DNA of 32,314 nucleotides from NCBI RefSeq assembly GCF_016658545.1, contig NZ_JACVZC010000068.1:1-32314 (forward strand). The letters are read 5' to 3'. Made by a program: the position numbers and the translations under genes. Under the pieces are notes generated by a model. The model was not told the origin of the DNA. It searched no databases and saw only the letters and a program-made list of their open reading frames with translations. The stretch is from Pseudomonas sp. S37. Lineage in GTDB: Bacteria; Pseudomonadota; Gammaproteobacteria; Pseudomonadales; Pseudomonadaceae. Shown here in pieces: positions 7,511 to 15,224 of the stretch (its first letter is position 1; every line of letters starts with the position of its first letter).

Positions 7511-10054
7511 TCAGGCGGGGAAAAACCGTTCGACCAATCGTGGGTTGCCCAGGCGTTCAACATAGGCCTGCCTGACAAACAACTCACCAGTGCGCAAGTC
7601 ATACACCGGGCCGGACGCCGGCTTGGGTACCTGGCGCAAGCGAACGTTGACGAAGCGATAGTCGGCCCCGGTAATCTGGCCGATGTGTTCGATCTGAAAG
7701 TAGGCACCCGGCATGAACAAGGTTTCGGCCTCTTCCTTGTAATTGGAAAATACCGTGACCGGAACACCACTTGAATACGCCCCGGCAGGCAATTCGAACA
7801 CCACTGAACTTTCATCGAACACGCCATGCTCCCCAGTGCTCGCTATGTCGTCCGGGTCGGCAGCGAACTTGCGCATCATGTAGGGGTTTTCGGTAAAGGA
7901 TGAGAGGTCGGTATTGACCAAGGTGTCACCCACTTTGAAACGGCCACTGCGAAAATGCACGCCACTGGTGCCGCGCACCCCGTGCCCGCCGCGGTACAGC
8001 GGCACAGCAGCGTCCCGAGGCAGGCGCTCCATGCTGGTTGCCAGCTTGTTCAGGTAGCTGACCGGCCAGCCGCGCTGATCACCCATGCGCAGGTAATTGT
8101 TGATTGAATCATCATAGGTGTAGAGCTCGATCAAACTGTTGTTATAGTGCGCACCCTCCCGGTACGTGTAATGCGCCACCCCTTCGTACTCGACGTATTC
8201 ATAGTCCTGGGCGTCATACAACGGCTCGCCACCATTGGGCACTGAAGCAATATCCCCGGCGTCCAGAAGCGCCTTATGCCTCACATGCGCCTCGGAGGAC
8301 ATTGCAGCACTGCGTTGCTGGTTGCTACGCATGTACTCATCCCAGAAGGGTGATGGCTCACTCGCCAGGCCGTCACCGGGTGCGCCCCCCTTCAGCCGTG
8401 GCGGTTCGAGCAATTCCCACTCACCTGTGCCAGACAAGCGAACCGGTCGCATTGGAGCGAAGGCAAACGGATTATCGGGGTCAACGATCAGCCAGTGCTT
8501 GAGCTCGCTGCTATAGCGCACGCGATAAGGCAAACCGGACAAATCGATCCAGCATTCACCGTAAGGGCCAAGCCGGATGCCCTTGAGCTCGTCAGTGCCG
8601 AGCGCCTCACCCGCCAGCACCACATTGGCCTCTTGCCCCAGCAAGACCTTTTCAGGTGCGGGTGCCACTTGCCAGCCGACCAGGGAAGCACCTGTTTCAT
8701 GATACGCAGGCTGATGCGACAGCGCCTTGAGCGTGCTCGAAGCCTTGGTGTCGACTTCAACCATACCCATGGCCGCGAAAATACTGTCGAATATCGCCGC
8801 CCCCAGCGCCGCCTCGCGGCCTTCGCGGGTACGGGCATGCAGGCCCAGGTCAACGTCTACATACAGTTTGCCGAACGACAGCCCAAGGATCGCCAGTGGC
8901 AGGCTGGGGCACAGCGGCGCCAGGTAAAACGTAAAACGCAACAATACATCGAGATAACCGTTGAGCATCCCTTCCCGTAACCGCTGGTTGTCTACCAGCA
9001 TTTCGGCGTTGTGGCGCATGTTCTGCGCGGCATCTTCGCCCAGGTGGCCAAAAAAGTCCGTTGAAAAGGGGCGATAGTTACGCTGAAGGAGGCCCAGTGC
9101 CTCGTGCTCGCTACGGCTTCCTGCGATGGCTTGGAGTGCCTCCCTTGCATCATCCGTTTCCACCGTCAGCTGTGGGTCTGTGACGATGCCCGCCAGCACG
9201 CGCTGCAAACCATCCCGAGAACCCAACTGCGCCTTGAACCATCCCGCCATCGCTTGCTGCGAGTCAAAGCCGCGCAAGGCCTGCTCGTCGAAAGGCAGGT
9301 AAAGCACTGTTCGCCCGCTGGGCAGCGCCAGCACATACATCCATACCCGCCCTGCACCTGCGGGGTGGCAGGCGTTTACGGTTACTTCGCTGGGAGCAGC
9401 CGCCTGGCGTAATTGCTTCAGGGTCGGCACGCTGCCCTGCGGTTTCAAAGCGGTATCTACCAAGCATCGCAGTTGAGCAGCGTCGTCCGCGCTGATGGTA
9501 CCGTCACGCAATGCACGCACGCATTGCCCCAAAAGGTTGACCTTGGCCAACACCTGAAAGTCGCCAGACCGGGTGGCCCAGAAGTCATTCACCTGTTGGC
9601 GCACAAGCTGGGCAAAATCCAGTTTCCAGAAGTCGCGCTGCACCTCCCGCGCCAGCATCGGCACTTCGTTGCGCTCATCAAACCATGGAGCGTGCGGGCC
9701 CTGCCGATAGAAGCCGCCATACAGGTCCAGCTCATCGGTAGCATCCTGGAAGCCCAGGTCAAAACGTTCGATGACCAGTTCGGTCAGGCGCAGCGACTTG
9801 ATTGGCGGGCCACTGTGCGCCCAGCCATTGAAACTGCGGCTGCTGGAACTTGCGCCCGTGAACTGATGCCACCAGACACGATCCGGGTCCCAGTCTTTCT
9901 TCGTGTGCCGGCGCAGGATTTCGCCGGCATGGGTGCGGGCCAGCCGATAGGGGTCGGGGTAATCCCGTACAAAATCCCGTGCCAGCTGCGCCAGCTCATG
10001 GCCAACCCCCAATACATGAAGGTTGTGCTGCATTGCCTGTTGCAGATCGTACAT
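7511..10054 (-). CDS. Large toxin-like protein 1: DUF6543/dermonecrotic-type N-terminus and C-terminal mono-ADP-ribosyltransferase
   Basis: This 847-residue protein has no signal peptide. Residues 30-150 (DYPDP, WWHQF, GGFYRQGP, FDERNEVPML) resemble the N-terminal region found in Pseudomonas proteins annotated as dermonecrotic toxin / DUF6543. A hydrophobic stretch lies near 368-398. A beta-rich region with repeated GxxYxVRY / WxxVDPDNPF wording follows near 510-560. The last about 165 residues look like an R-S-E class mono-ADP-ribosyltransferase: R688 in PLYRGGH, S718-S719-F-T in NTDLSSFTENP, and E775-x-E777 in EEAETLFMPG. The ExE spacing is that of arginine-modifying enzymes, so NAD-dependent modification of an arginine is inferred. 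The target is unknown. The ribosome site of this gene can be paired in a hairpin (10057-10083). The gene lies 87 bases downstream of its paralogue. Confidence 0.9.
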   Translation of the reverse strand: MYDLQQAMQHNLHVLGVGHELAQLARDFVRDYPDPYRLARTHAGEILRRHTKKDWDPDRVWWHQFTGASSSSRSFNGWAHSGPPIKSLRLTELVIERFDLGFQDATDELDLYGGFYRQGPHAPWFDERNEVPMLAREVQRDFWKLDFAQLVRQQVNDFWATRSGDFQVLAKVNLLGQCVRALRDGTISADDAAQLRCLVDTALKPQGSVPTLKQLRQAAAPSEVTVNACHPAGAGRVWMYVLALPSGRTVLYLPFDEQALRGFDSQQAMAGWFKAQLGSRDGLQRVLAGIVTDPQLTVETDDAREALQAIAGSRSEHEALGLLQRNYRPFSTDFFGHLGEDAAQNMRHNAEMLVDNQRLREGMLNGYLDVLLRFTFYLAPLCPSLPLAILGLSFGKLYVDVDLGLHARTREGREAALGAAIFDSIFAAMGMVEVDTKASSTLKALSHQPAYHETGASLVGWQVAPAPEKVLLGQEANVVLAGEALGTDELKGIRLGPYGECWIDLSGLPYRVRYSSELKHWLIVDPDNPFAFAPMRPVRLSGTGEWELLEPPRLKGGAPGDGLASEPSPFWDEYMRSNQQRSAAMSSEAHVRHKALLDAGDIASVPNGGEPLYDAQDYEYVEYEGVAHYTYREGAHYNNSLIELYTYDDSINNYLRMGDQRGWPVSYLNKLATSMERLPRDAAVPLYRGGHGVRGTSGVHFRSGRFKVGDTLVNTDLSSFTENPYMMRKFAADPDDIASTGEHGVFDESSVVFELPAGAYSSGVPVTVFSNYKEEAETLFMPGAYFQIEHIGQITGADYRFVNVRLRQVPKPASGPVYDLRTGELFVRQAYVERLGNPRLVERFFPA

Positions 10055-10056
10055 AG

Positions 10057-10083
10057 TCGTTTCCTGATGGATACCGGAAACGA
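10057..10083 (-). promoter_or_regulatory. Hairpin covering the ribosome site of toxin gene 1
   Basis: In transcript sense TCGTTTCC (10083-10076) pairs perfectly with GGAAACGA (10064-10057) across an 11-base loop. The GGA of the paired arm is the best ribosome-binding sequence, nine bases upstream of the ATG at 10054-10052, so the structure would block initiation when folded. Confidence 0.5.
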
Positions 10084-10092
10084 AATGGTCGC

Positions 10093-10115
10093 CAGCCGCC
10101 CTCCTCCGGCGGCTG
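10093..10115 (-). promoter_or_regulatory. Hairpin with GGAGGAG loop in the leader of toxin gene 1
   Basis: In transcript sense CAGCCGCC and GGCGGCTG form a perfect 8-bp stem. Its seven-base loop is GGAGGAG. No U-run follows, so it is not a typical terminator. A GGA in a small loop on a stem is the classic recognition feature of RsmA/CsrA proteins; binding here is inference. Confidence 0.45.
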
Positions 10116-10141
10116 TAGATATGTCTGGGCGCGAGGTGTTA

Positions 10142-12688
10142 TTAACCAGGGAAGAAGCGGTCTGCCAAAGCTGGCGTGCGAAACCGGGCCCGGTAGCTGG
10201 ACAGGTCGAATTCCTGGCCGGTACGCAAGTCGTAAAATGGCCCGGCAGCAGGTTTTTCGATTTGTCTCAGGGTGACGTGAATAAAGCGGTAATGCTGCCC
10301 ATACACTTGCTGAAGCTTGTCAATCCGAAAATACCTTCCTGGCAGGAACAGCGTTTCTGCTTCATCCCAATAAAGTGAAAAGGCACTGATGGGCGTACCG
10401 TCCTGGTAGGCCTTGGCCGGCAGCTCAAAGACCACGGAAGTGTCATCGAAGATACCCGGCTGGCCAATAGGCGCCTGGGCAGAACGCTGAGAGGCGAAAG
10501 CTGTGACCATGTAGGGATTTTCAGTAAACGATGTCAAATCGGTATTCACCAGCACATCACCAACCTTCAACTTCCCCGTTCGATATCGCTCCCCGCCGGT
10601 ACCTCGTGATAAATGGCCGCCACGATACAGGCTGACATCCTGGTTTTTGGGAAGGCGCTCCAGATTGCCAGCAAGCTCAAGCAGGTAGTCATCTTCATCG
10701 CCATACTTGTAGAACCCGACCCGGAACACGTCGTTTACCGTTGTTTCATCGCAGGTGTAATACTCGATCAGCGAATTGAAATAGTCGCGGTTGTAGCGGT
10801 ATGTATACTGAGGGGAGCCATCCTGCAGGATGCAGTCCAACCCACGGCTGTCCAGTGCAGGCGCCTGTCCTACTGGCAATTCGGGAATAGCCCAGTCTTT
10901 GAGCAGCGCTTTCTGCCGGTGCAATGCACTGGCCGAAAGTATCTTGCTGTCTACTGCGTTTACCGAGGTATAGGCATCCCAGAACTGCGACGAAACACTG
11001 CCCATGCCTTCAACCGGTGGCGGCGTGCCTCCCAGCAAGCGTGGCGGCACCAGCAGTTCCCATTCATCATGCTGATTGAGGCGCACCGGGTAAATGGGGC
11101 CAAAGCTGAACGGGTTATCAGGTTTCACAACCAACCAGGCTGACAGCTCGTGGCTGTATCGCACTCGGTAAGACAACCCGTTCAAGGTAATCCAGCAGCT
11201 ACCGTCATCGTTGACACGCACACCATGCAAACGACCATGTTGTGCCAGCTCTCCTTCTACCAGCGCATTGGTCTCGATTCCTTCGATTGGCAATGTGGCA
11301 GCAGGCGCCACCTGCCACTGCTCCAGCGAAGCGCCCGCCTCGTTTTGTGGTGCCTCATAGGTGAGAAAGGCAAAGCTGGATTGAAAGCCCAGGTCTGCCA
11401 TGTTCAACGCTGCAAACAGGGTATCAAGCATCGCGCTGCGCAACGCTGCCTTGCGGCCTTGCTCATCCTGGGTATTCAACGCAACATCTACTTCCAGGCC
11501 GACCTTGCCAACACTGGCGCCCAGCAGTGTCAGCGCCATAGGCCAACCCAATGGGGCAAAGCCACCGAACACCTTGATGAACGCACCCAGGTAACCCGTC
11601 CACATGGCCTTGCGCAGGTCGGCATTGCTGGTCATTACCGCTGCACTGATGCGCATTTCATGGGCCACCTGATTACTCAGATAGGCGAAGAAATCGCCCT
11701 TCAACGGCCGCTTCATGTAAGCCAGTAACGCTTCAGCCGCCTGGTCTGTCTGGCTGTCGGCAATACTGCGCAAGTGGGTACGGATCCCATGCGCCTGTTC
11801 TGCATGTTGCGCGTCGGCATGAGCGGCCGTGGCAAATGCGTTCATCACGCTGGGGTTGCCCAACTGCTGGCGAAGCCAGGCTGCCATCGTCAACTCGGAC
11901 TCAAAGCCCTGAAATGCCTTTTCCGACCATGGCAGGTACAGCAGTGTTCGCCCGTCAGCTGCCGCCAGGCTATAGAGGCAGCCCCTGTCGCTTTCATCCA
12001 GTGCATAGCGGCTGATGACAAACGGGTTGGCATTGCTGCTGCGCTGAAGAATAGCCAGTGTCGGCAAATCTCCCTCGGCCAGGTCACTGGCAACCAAGGC
12101 GCGTAAACGCCCCCAGTCAGTCTGGTTGATACGCCCGCCATCCAGAGCCCGGCGCCCCTGCCCGAGGACATTGACCTTGCCCAGCACCTGGTAATGCGCT
12201 TTGTGCTTACGCCAGAAACCATTGATCTGCTCACGATTAGCCTGGGCAAAATCCAGCGCCCACAAATCCGCCTTCACGTTGCTGCCCAGCATACGCACTT
12301 CGTTTCGCTCATCGAAACTGTTGGCGTGCGGGCCTTGCCTGTAAAACCCGCCATTGAGGTCAAGGTCGTCAGGTGCTTCTTGAAAGTGCGAATCGAAGCG
12401 CCGGATGATCAGCTCTGCGAGGCGCATCGACTTCAATGGCCGCCCGTGATGCTGCCAGCCGGTGAAGGTACGCGCACTGCTGCTGGCGCTCTCGAATTGG
12501 TGCCACCAGATAAAACGCGCCGACATGGCCCGCCCGGTGTGCTTGCGCAAAATCGCAGCGGCATGCTGGTTGGCCAACGTGAAAGGGTCTGGGTAGTCAC
12601 GAATGATGTCATACACCAGCCGCACCAGAGGGCGGCCGGCATCGAGTGTATCGAGGCTGCGGTTGACGCGATCTTTAATGGAGGTCAT
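10142..12688 (-). CDS. Large toxin-like protein 2: DUF6543/dermonecrotic-type N-terminus and C-terminal mono-ADP-ribosyltransferase
   Basis: This 848-residue paralogue of the downstream gene aligns without gaps over residues 31-130 (63 of 100 identical by hand) and over the last 164 residues (93 identical). The same landmarks recur: DYPDP, WWHQF, GGFYRQGP, FDERNEV, a hydrophobic segment around 370-395, and WLVVKPDNPFSFGP. The ADP-ribosyltransferase signature is intact: R689 in SLYRGGH, T719-S720-F-T in NTDLTSFTENP and E776-x-E778 in DEAETLFLPG. It has no signal peptide. Base composition is unlike the neighbours: 10261-10320 has about 47% G+C by count, against clearly higher values in the flanking core genes. 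This suggests acquisition by transfer. The start ATG is buried in a large inverted repeat (12686-12746). The gene follows an NlpC/P60 gene on the same strand after 93 bases with no obvious terminator. Confidence 0.9.
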   Translation of the reverse strand: MTSIKDRVNRSLDTLDAGRPLVRLVYDIIRDYPDPFTLANQHAAAILRKHTGRAMSARFIWWHQFESASSSARTFTGWQHHGRPLKSMRLAELIIRRFDSHFQEAPDDLDLNGGFYRQGPHANSFDERNEVRMLGSNVKADLWALDFAQANREQINGFWRKHKAHYQVLGKVNVLGQGRRALDGGRINQTDWGRLRALVASDLAEGDLPTLAILQRSSNANPFVISRYALDESDRGCLYSLAAADGRTLLYLPWSEKAFQGFESELTMAAWLRQQLGNPSVMNAFATAAHADAQHAEQAHGIRTHLRSIADSQTDQAAEALLAYMKRPLKGDFFAYLSNQVAHEMRISAAVMTSNADLRKAMWTGYLGAFIKVFGGFAPLGWPMALTLLGASVGKVGLEVDVALNTQDEQGRKAALRSAMLDTLFAALNMADLGFQSSFAFLTYEAPQNEAGASLEQWQVAPAATLPIEGIETNALVEGELAQHGRLHGVRVNDDGSCWITLNGLSYRVRYSHELSAWLVVKPDNPFSFGPIYPVRLNQHDEWELLVPPRLLGGTPPPVEGMGSVSSQFWDAYTSVNAVDSKILSASALHRQKALLKDWAIPELPVGQAPALDSRGLDCILQDGSPQYTYRYNRDYFNSLIEYYTCDETTVNDVFRVGFYKYGDEDDYLLELAGNLERLPKNQDVSLYRGGHLSRGTGGERYRTGKLKVGDVLVNTDLTSFTENPYMVTAFASQRSAQAPIGQPGIFDDTSVVFELPAKAYQDGTPISAFSLYWDEAETLFLPGRYFRIDKLQQVYGQHYRFIHVTLRQIEKPAAGPFYDLRTGQEFDLSSYRARFRTPALADRFFPG

Positions 12689-12746
12689 TGCCCTTTCCAG
12701 AAGAAGATGGATCGAGCGACCATCTTCTTTGTTCAGCAGGGCAATG
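12686..12746 (-). promoter_or_regulatory. 61-base inverted repeat including the start codon of toxin gene 2
   Basis: In transcript sense the outer arms CATTGCCCT and AGGGCAATG (9 bp, perfect) enclose inner arms AAGAAGATGG and CCATCTTCTT (10 bp, perfect) with a nine-base loop. The last three bases of the outer arm are the ATG of the toxin gene. The GGA ribosome-binding sequence lies in the internal bulge. No U-run follows, so it is not an intrinsic terminator for the upstream gene. It looks like a translation-control structure, although a protein operator is also possible. Confidence 0.6.
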
Positions 12747-12781
12747 CGCGGTAGCGGGATGCTGCCAGTGCGCAGCAGAAA

Positions 12782-13315
12782 TCAGGGGTTCTGTGCGAGG
12801 TGCCCTTGCGGGATCACCCGCTTGGCCTGCAGGTAGGCCTTGGCCCAGTAACTGTTGGACAGGTAGTCCAGGCGTACGGTGCCACCTGTGGAGGGGGCAT
12901 GCACGAAGCGGCCTTCCCCTACGTAGATACCGGCGTGGCTGACTTGCGAACCACCACTGGTAGCGAAGAACACCAGGTCACCGGACTGCAGCGAGCTGGC
13001 ATCGACTGTCGGCGCGCGCATGACGATCATTTCCCGCGTCGAACGCGGCAGGCTGATACCCGCGGCGTCACGGTATACGTACTTGATCAGGCCGCTGCAA
13101 TCAAAGCCGGAATCCGGGGTGTTGCCGCCCCAGCGGTACGGCGTACCCACCAGACCAATGGCGCGAATCAATACGTCATCGGCAATCGGCGAAGGGCTGG
13201 GCTGGCTGTAGGTAACCTGTGGCTGTACCACAGGGGCCGGCGCAGGCGCACGGCTGGAGCAGGCAGCCAGCAAGGCTGCCAGGGAGAGTAATGCGAAGCG
13301 CGCCATCTTTACCAT
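12782..13315 (-). CDS. NlpC/P60 peptidoglycan endopeptidase, lipoprotein (shorter copy)
   Basis: Predicted cell-wall hydrolase that cuts within peptide stems (Spr/MepS-like NlpC/P60 family). It has 177 residues with a lipoprotein signal and lipobox LAAC (modified C19). A Pro/Ala-rich linker follows to about residue 45. The catalytic domain shows C73 in GFDCSGL, H127 in VSHAGIY and H139 in FVHAPS. It sits beside a second family member on the same strand, separated by 139 bases that include a hairpin. The residue after the lipid cysteine is Ser, which favours outer-membrane sorting (inference). Its product could loosen the wall, but a link to the downstream toxin-like genes is only positional. 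Confidence 0.93.
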   Translation of the reverse strand: MVKMARFALLSLAALLAACSSRAPAPAPVVQPQVTYSQPSPSPIADDVLIRAIGLVGTPYRWGGNTPDSGFDCSGLIKYVYRDAAGISLPRSTREMIVMRAPTVDASSLQSGDLVFFATSGGSQVSHAGIYVGEGRFVHAPSTGGTVRLDYLSNSYWAKAYLQAKRVIPQGHLAQNP

Positions 13316-13398
13316 GGCCGGAACATCCTGTCTTGGACCGCTGCGCAGCAGCCGAAAAGAGTTGAGAATTTAGATTAGACGCTTTCTGTAAATGCGCA

Positions 13399-13431
13399 CG
13401 GCGGCGAGCTTTTTTCAAAGCATCGCCGCCG
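13399..13431 (-). terminator. Hairpin between the two NlpC/P60 genes
   Basis: The arms CGGCGGCGA (13399-13407) and TCGCCGCCG (13423-13431) are perfectly complementary. The loop contains AAAAAAGC pairing possibilities with GCTTT. It lies 24 bases past the stop of the longer NlpC/P60 gene. It lacks a clean U-tail, so it may be a weak or factor-assisted terminator or an mRNA 3' stabiliser. Confidence 0.4.
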
Positions 13432-13454
13432 CGGCAGGGCACAGCATTTGGCCA

Positions 13455-14105
13455 TCAGTTGCGCGCGATGTTGGTCGGCGCCATGGCCAAGGCACGCTTG
13501 GCTTCGATGAAGGTCTTGCTCCAGTAGCGGTCACCGAGGCTGTCGATGCGCACGCCACCGCTGCGGCGGCTGCTGGAGTGGATGAACTGGTTGTCACCCA
13601 GGTAGATGCCGGCATGGCTGACGCGACCGCGGCCATTGGTGCTGAAGAACAGCAAGTCACCTGGCTTGAGCTTGTTGCGCGCCACTTTCGGGGCATCGAC
13701 GTTGATCATTTCACGCGTGGAGCGCGGCAGGGTCATGCCGGCCTCTTCGCGGAACAGGTAGCCGATGAAACCACTGCAGTCGAAGCCTGACTTTTCCGAG
13801 GTACCGCCGAAGCGGTAGCGGGTGCCGATCAACGACATGCCGCGCTCGAGAATGCTGTCAGCCAGTACCGGCAGCTGGTAAGGCTTGCTGCTGGAGAAGG
13901 ACTGCAGGTCATCTTCGGTGGCCAGCTCTTCCGGTTCGCCGAACACCGACGAGGACGAGGCTTTGGCCTTGATTGCCGACTGTGCGGCGATGGGGGTGTG
14001 AGCCTGGGGCTGCTGCTCTGATTGAGAAGCCGGGCCGTGGGCCGCGCAGCCAAAAAGCAGGGTCACGAGTGCGAGTGGCACGAGGGGTGCGAAGCGCTTC
14101 AGCAT
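13455..14105 (-). CDS. NlpC/P60 peptidoglycan endopeptidase, lipoprotein (longer copy)
   Basis: The second NlpC/P60 protein has 216 residues from the ATG at 14105 (a GTG two codons upstream at 14111 is possible; neither has a strong ribosome site). The lipobox LFGC gives lipidated C20. A long polar, Ser/Ala/Gln-rich linker reaches about residue 75. The catalytic residues are C110 in GFDCSGF, H164 in VSHAGIY and H176 in FIHSSS. Sequence blocks shared with the adjacent copy (LPRSTREMI, SHAGIY, YW-K-(F/Y)-A-R) indicate an old duplication. It acts in the periplasm on peptidoglycan. Confidence 0.92.
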   Translation of the reverse strand: MLKRFAPLVPLALVTLLFGCAAHGPASQSEQQPQAHTPIAAQSAIKAKASSSSVFGEPEELATEDDLQSFSSSKPYQLPVLADSILERGMSLIGTRYRFGGTSEKSGFDCSGFIGYLFREEAGMTLPRSTREMINVDAPKVARNKLKPGDLLFFSTNGRGRVSHAGIYLGDNQFIHSSSRRSGGVRIDSLGDRYWSKTFIEAKRALAMAPTNIARN

Positions 14106-14232
14106 GGGCACGACCGTGTCTGTAATCCTTTAGAAGGAGGAAACTATGCCCTCTATCATGGCCATTTGCAAATTTTATTGAAAAAGATGTGACTTTTTCG
14201 TTTTGCCGCTCTGGCCCAAGGTTTTCAGGGGG

Positions 14233-14940
14233 TTACCAGCCGAGGGTTTCCTTCAGGAAAGGGATGGTGAGCTTGCGTTGTGCCTGCAGCGAGGCTTGGT
14301 CAAGGCGCTCGAGCAGGTCGAACAGCGCACTCATGCTGCGCGCACCGCGGGTGAGGATGAAGTGGCCGACTTCGTCGGTGAGGTGCAGACCGCGGCGTGA
14401 AGCTCGCAACTGCAGGGCACGCAGCTTGTCTTCGTCGGACAGGCCGCGCATCTGGAACACCAGGGCCAACGTCAGCCGCGACTTCAGGTCCGGCAGCTTG
14501 ATCGGCAGTTCGCGCGGCGATGCCGAGGCTGCCAGCAACAGCCGTCGGCCGCTGTCACGCAGGCGGTTGAACAGGTGGAACATGGCCTCTTCCCAGTCGG
14601 CCTTGCCGGCGATCACATGCAGATCGTCGATGCACACCAGTTCGTACTGGGCCAGGTAGTCAAGCAGCTCCACGCCGCGATCGAGCAGTTGTGCCAGGGG
14701 CAGGTAGACCGCGGGCTCGCCGCGTTGCTGGAAGCGGTGGGTGGCAGCCTGCAGCAGGTGACTACGGCCAACACCCTGCTTGCCCCACAGGTAGATAAGG
14801 CTCTCGGTCCAGCCGGCGTCGGCTTCGCATAGCCGCTCGACGTAGCCCAATGCCGCAGCATTGGCGCCCGGATAGTAGTTGATGAAGGTGGCGTCATCGC
14901 GCAGGCGCACACCCAGGGGCAACTGGATCGGTGGTTTCAT
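14233..14940 (-). CDS. hda: DnaA regulatory inactivator Hda
   Basis: AAA+ protein related to DnaA that stimulates hydrolysis of DnaA-bound ATP after replication starts, in complex with the DNA-loaded sliding clamp. It has 235 residues from the ATG at 14940. QLPLGV at residues 6-11 is the clamp-binding motif expected at the Hda N-terminus. The Walker A region is GKQGVGRSH (53-61), with Arg in place of the usual Lys; E. coli Hda also has GRSH, so this is normal. Walker B is LVCIDDLHVI. There is no DnaA DNA-binding domain, as expected. The open frame extends upstream to 15042 without supporting features. Confidence 0.95.
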   Translation of the reverse strand: MKPPIQLPLGVRLRDDATFINYYPGANAAALGYVERLCEADAGWTESLIYLWGKQGVGRSHLLQAATHRFQQRGEPAVYLPLAQLLDRGVELLDYLAQYELVCIDDLHVIAGKADWEEAMFHLFNRLRDSGRRLLLAASASPRELPIKLPDLKSRLTLALVFQMRGLSDEDKLRALQLRASRRGLHLTDEVGHFILTRGARSMSALFDLLERLDQASLQAQRKLTIPFLKETLGW

Positions 14941-15087
14941 GCTCGCGGGCGGTCGACGAGACCGCAGGGGGCCTTTGCTGAACAATGTGCAAAGTCTATA
15001 CCCGCAACGCGGGACGCACAATCTCGGCGGCGGATAGCACAAGCAAAATCAACAAGTTGCACACTATATGCCTGAAATGCGCACCCT

Positions 15088-15200
15088 TGTAGGAGCGGCC
15101 TTGTGTCGCGATGGGCTGCGCAGCAGCCCCAACAATTTGTGCTGGGGCTTCAATTTTGGGGCTGCTGCGCAGCCCATCGCGACGCAAGGCCGCTCCTACA
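15088..15200. repeat. REP-type inverted repeat (TGTAGGAGCGGCC class)
   Basis: Two arms begin TGTAGGAGCGGCCTTGTGTC and return as its near-complement, with extra complementarity over ATGGGCTGCGCAGCAGCCCC. The spacer is about 25 bases. It fills much of the 284-base gap between hda and the AI-2E family gene. The same class occurs at 20209-20322. Confidence 0.9.
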
Positions 15201-15224
15201 GGGGCCGTAACGCAACCTTGGGGA

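Noticed and set aside
7491..7520. CGCCTG / CAGGCG inverted repeat between the convergent gene ends as a terminator
   Set aside because: There is a short stem with a long A/T loop, and no U-run follows on either strand in the right place.
12747..12781. A TGGCAG...GC pattern resembling a sigma-54 promoter before toxin gene 2
   Set aside because: The spacing between the GG and GC elements is nine bases instead of ten, and the rest of the match is weak.
14285..14940. Loss of the Walker A lysine in Hda as a sign of inactivation
   Set aside because: E. coli Hda also has GRSH at this position, so arginine here is normal for the family.
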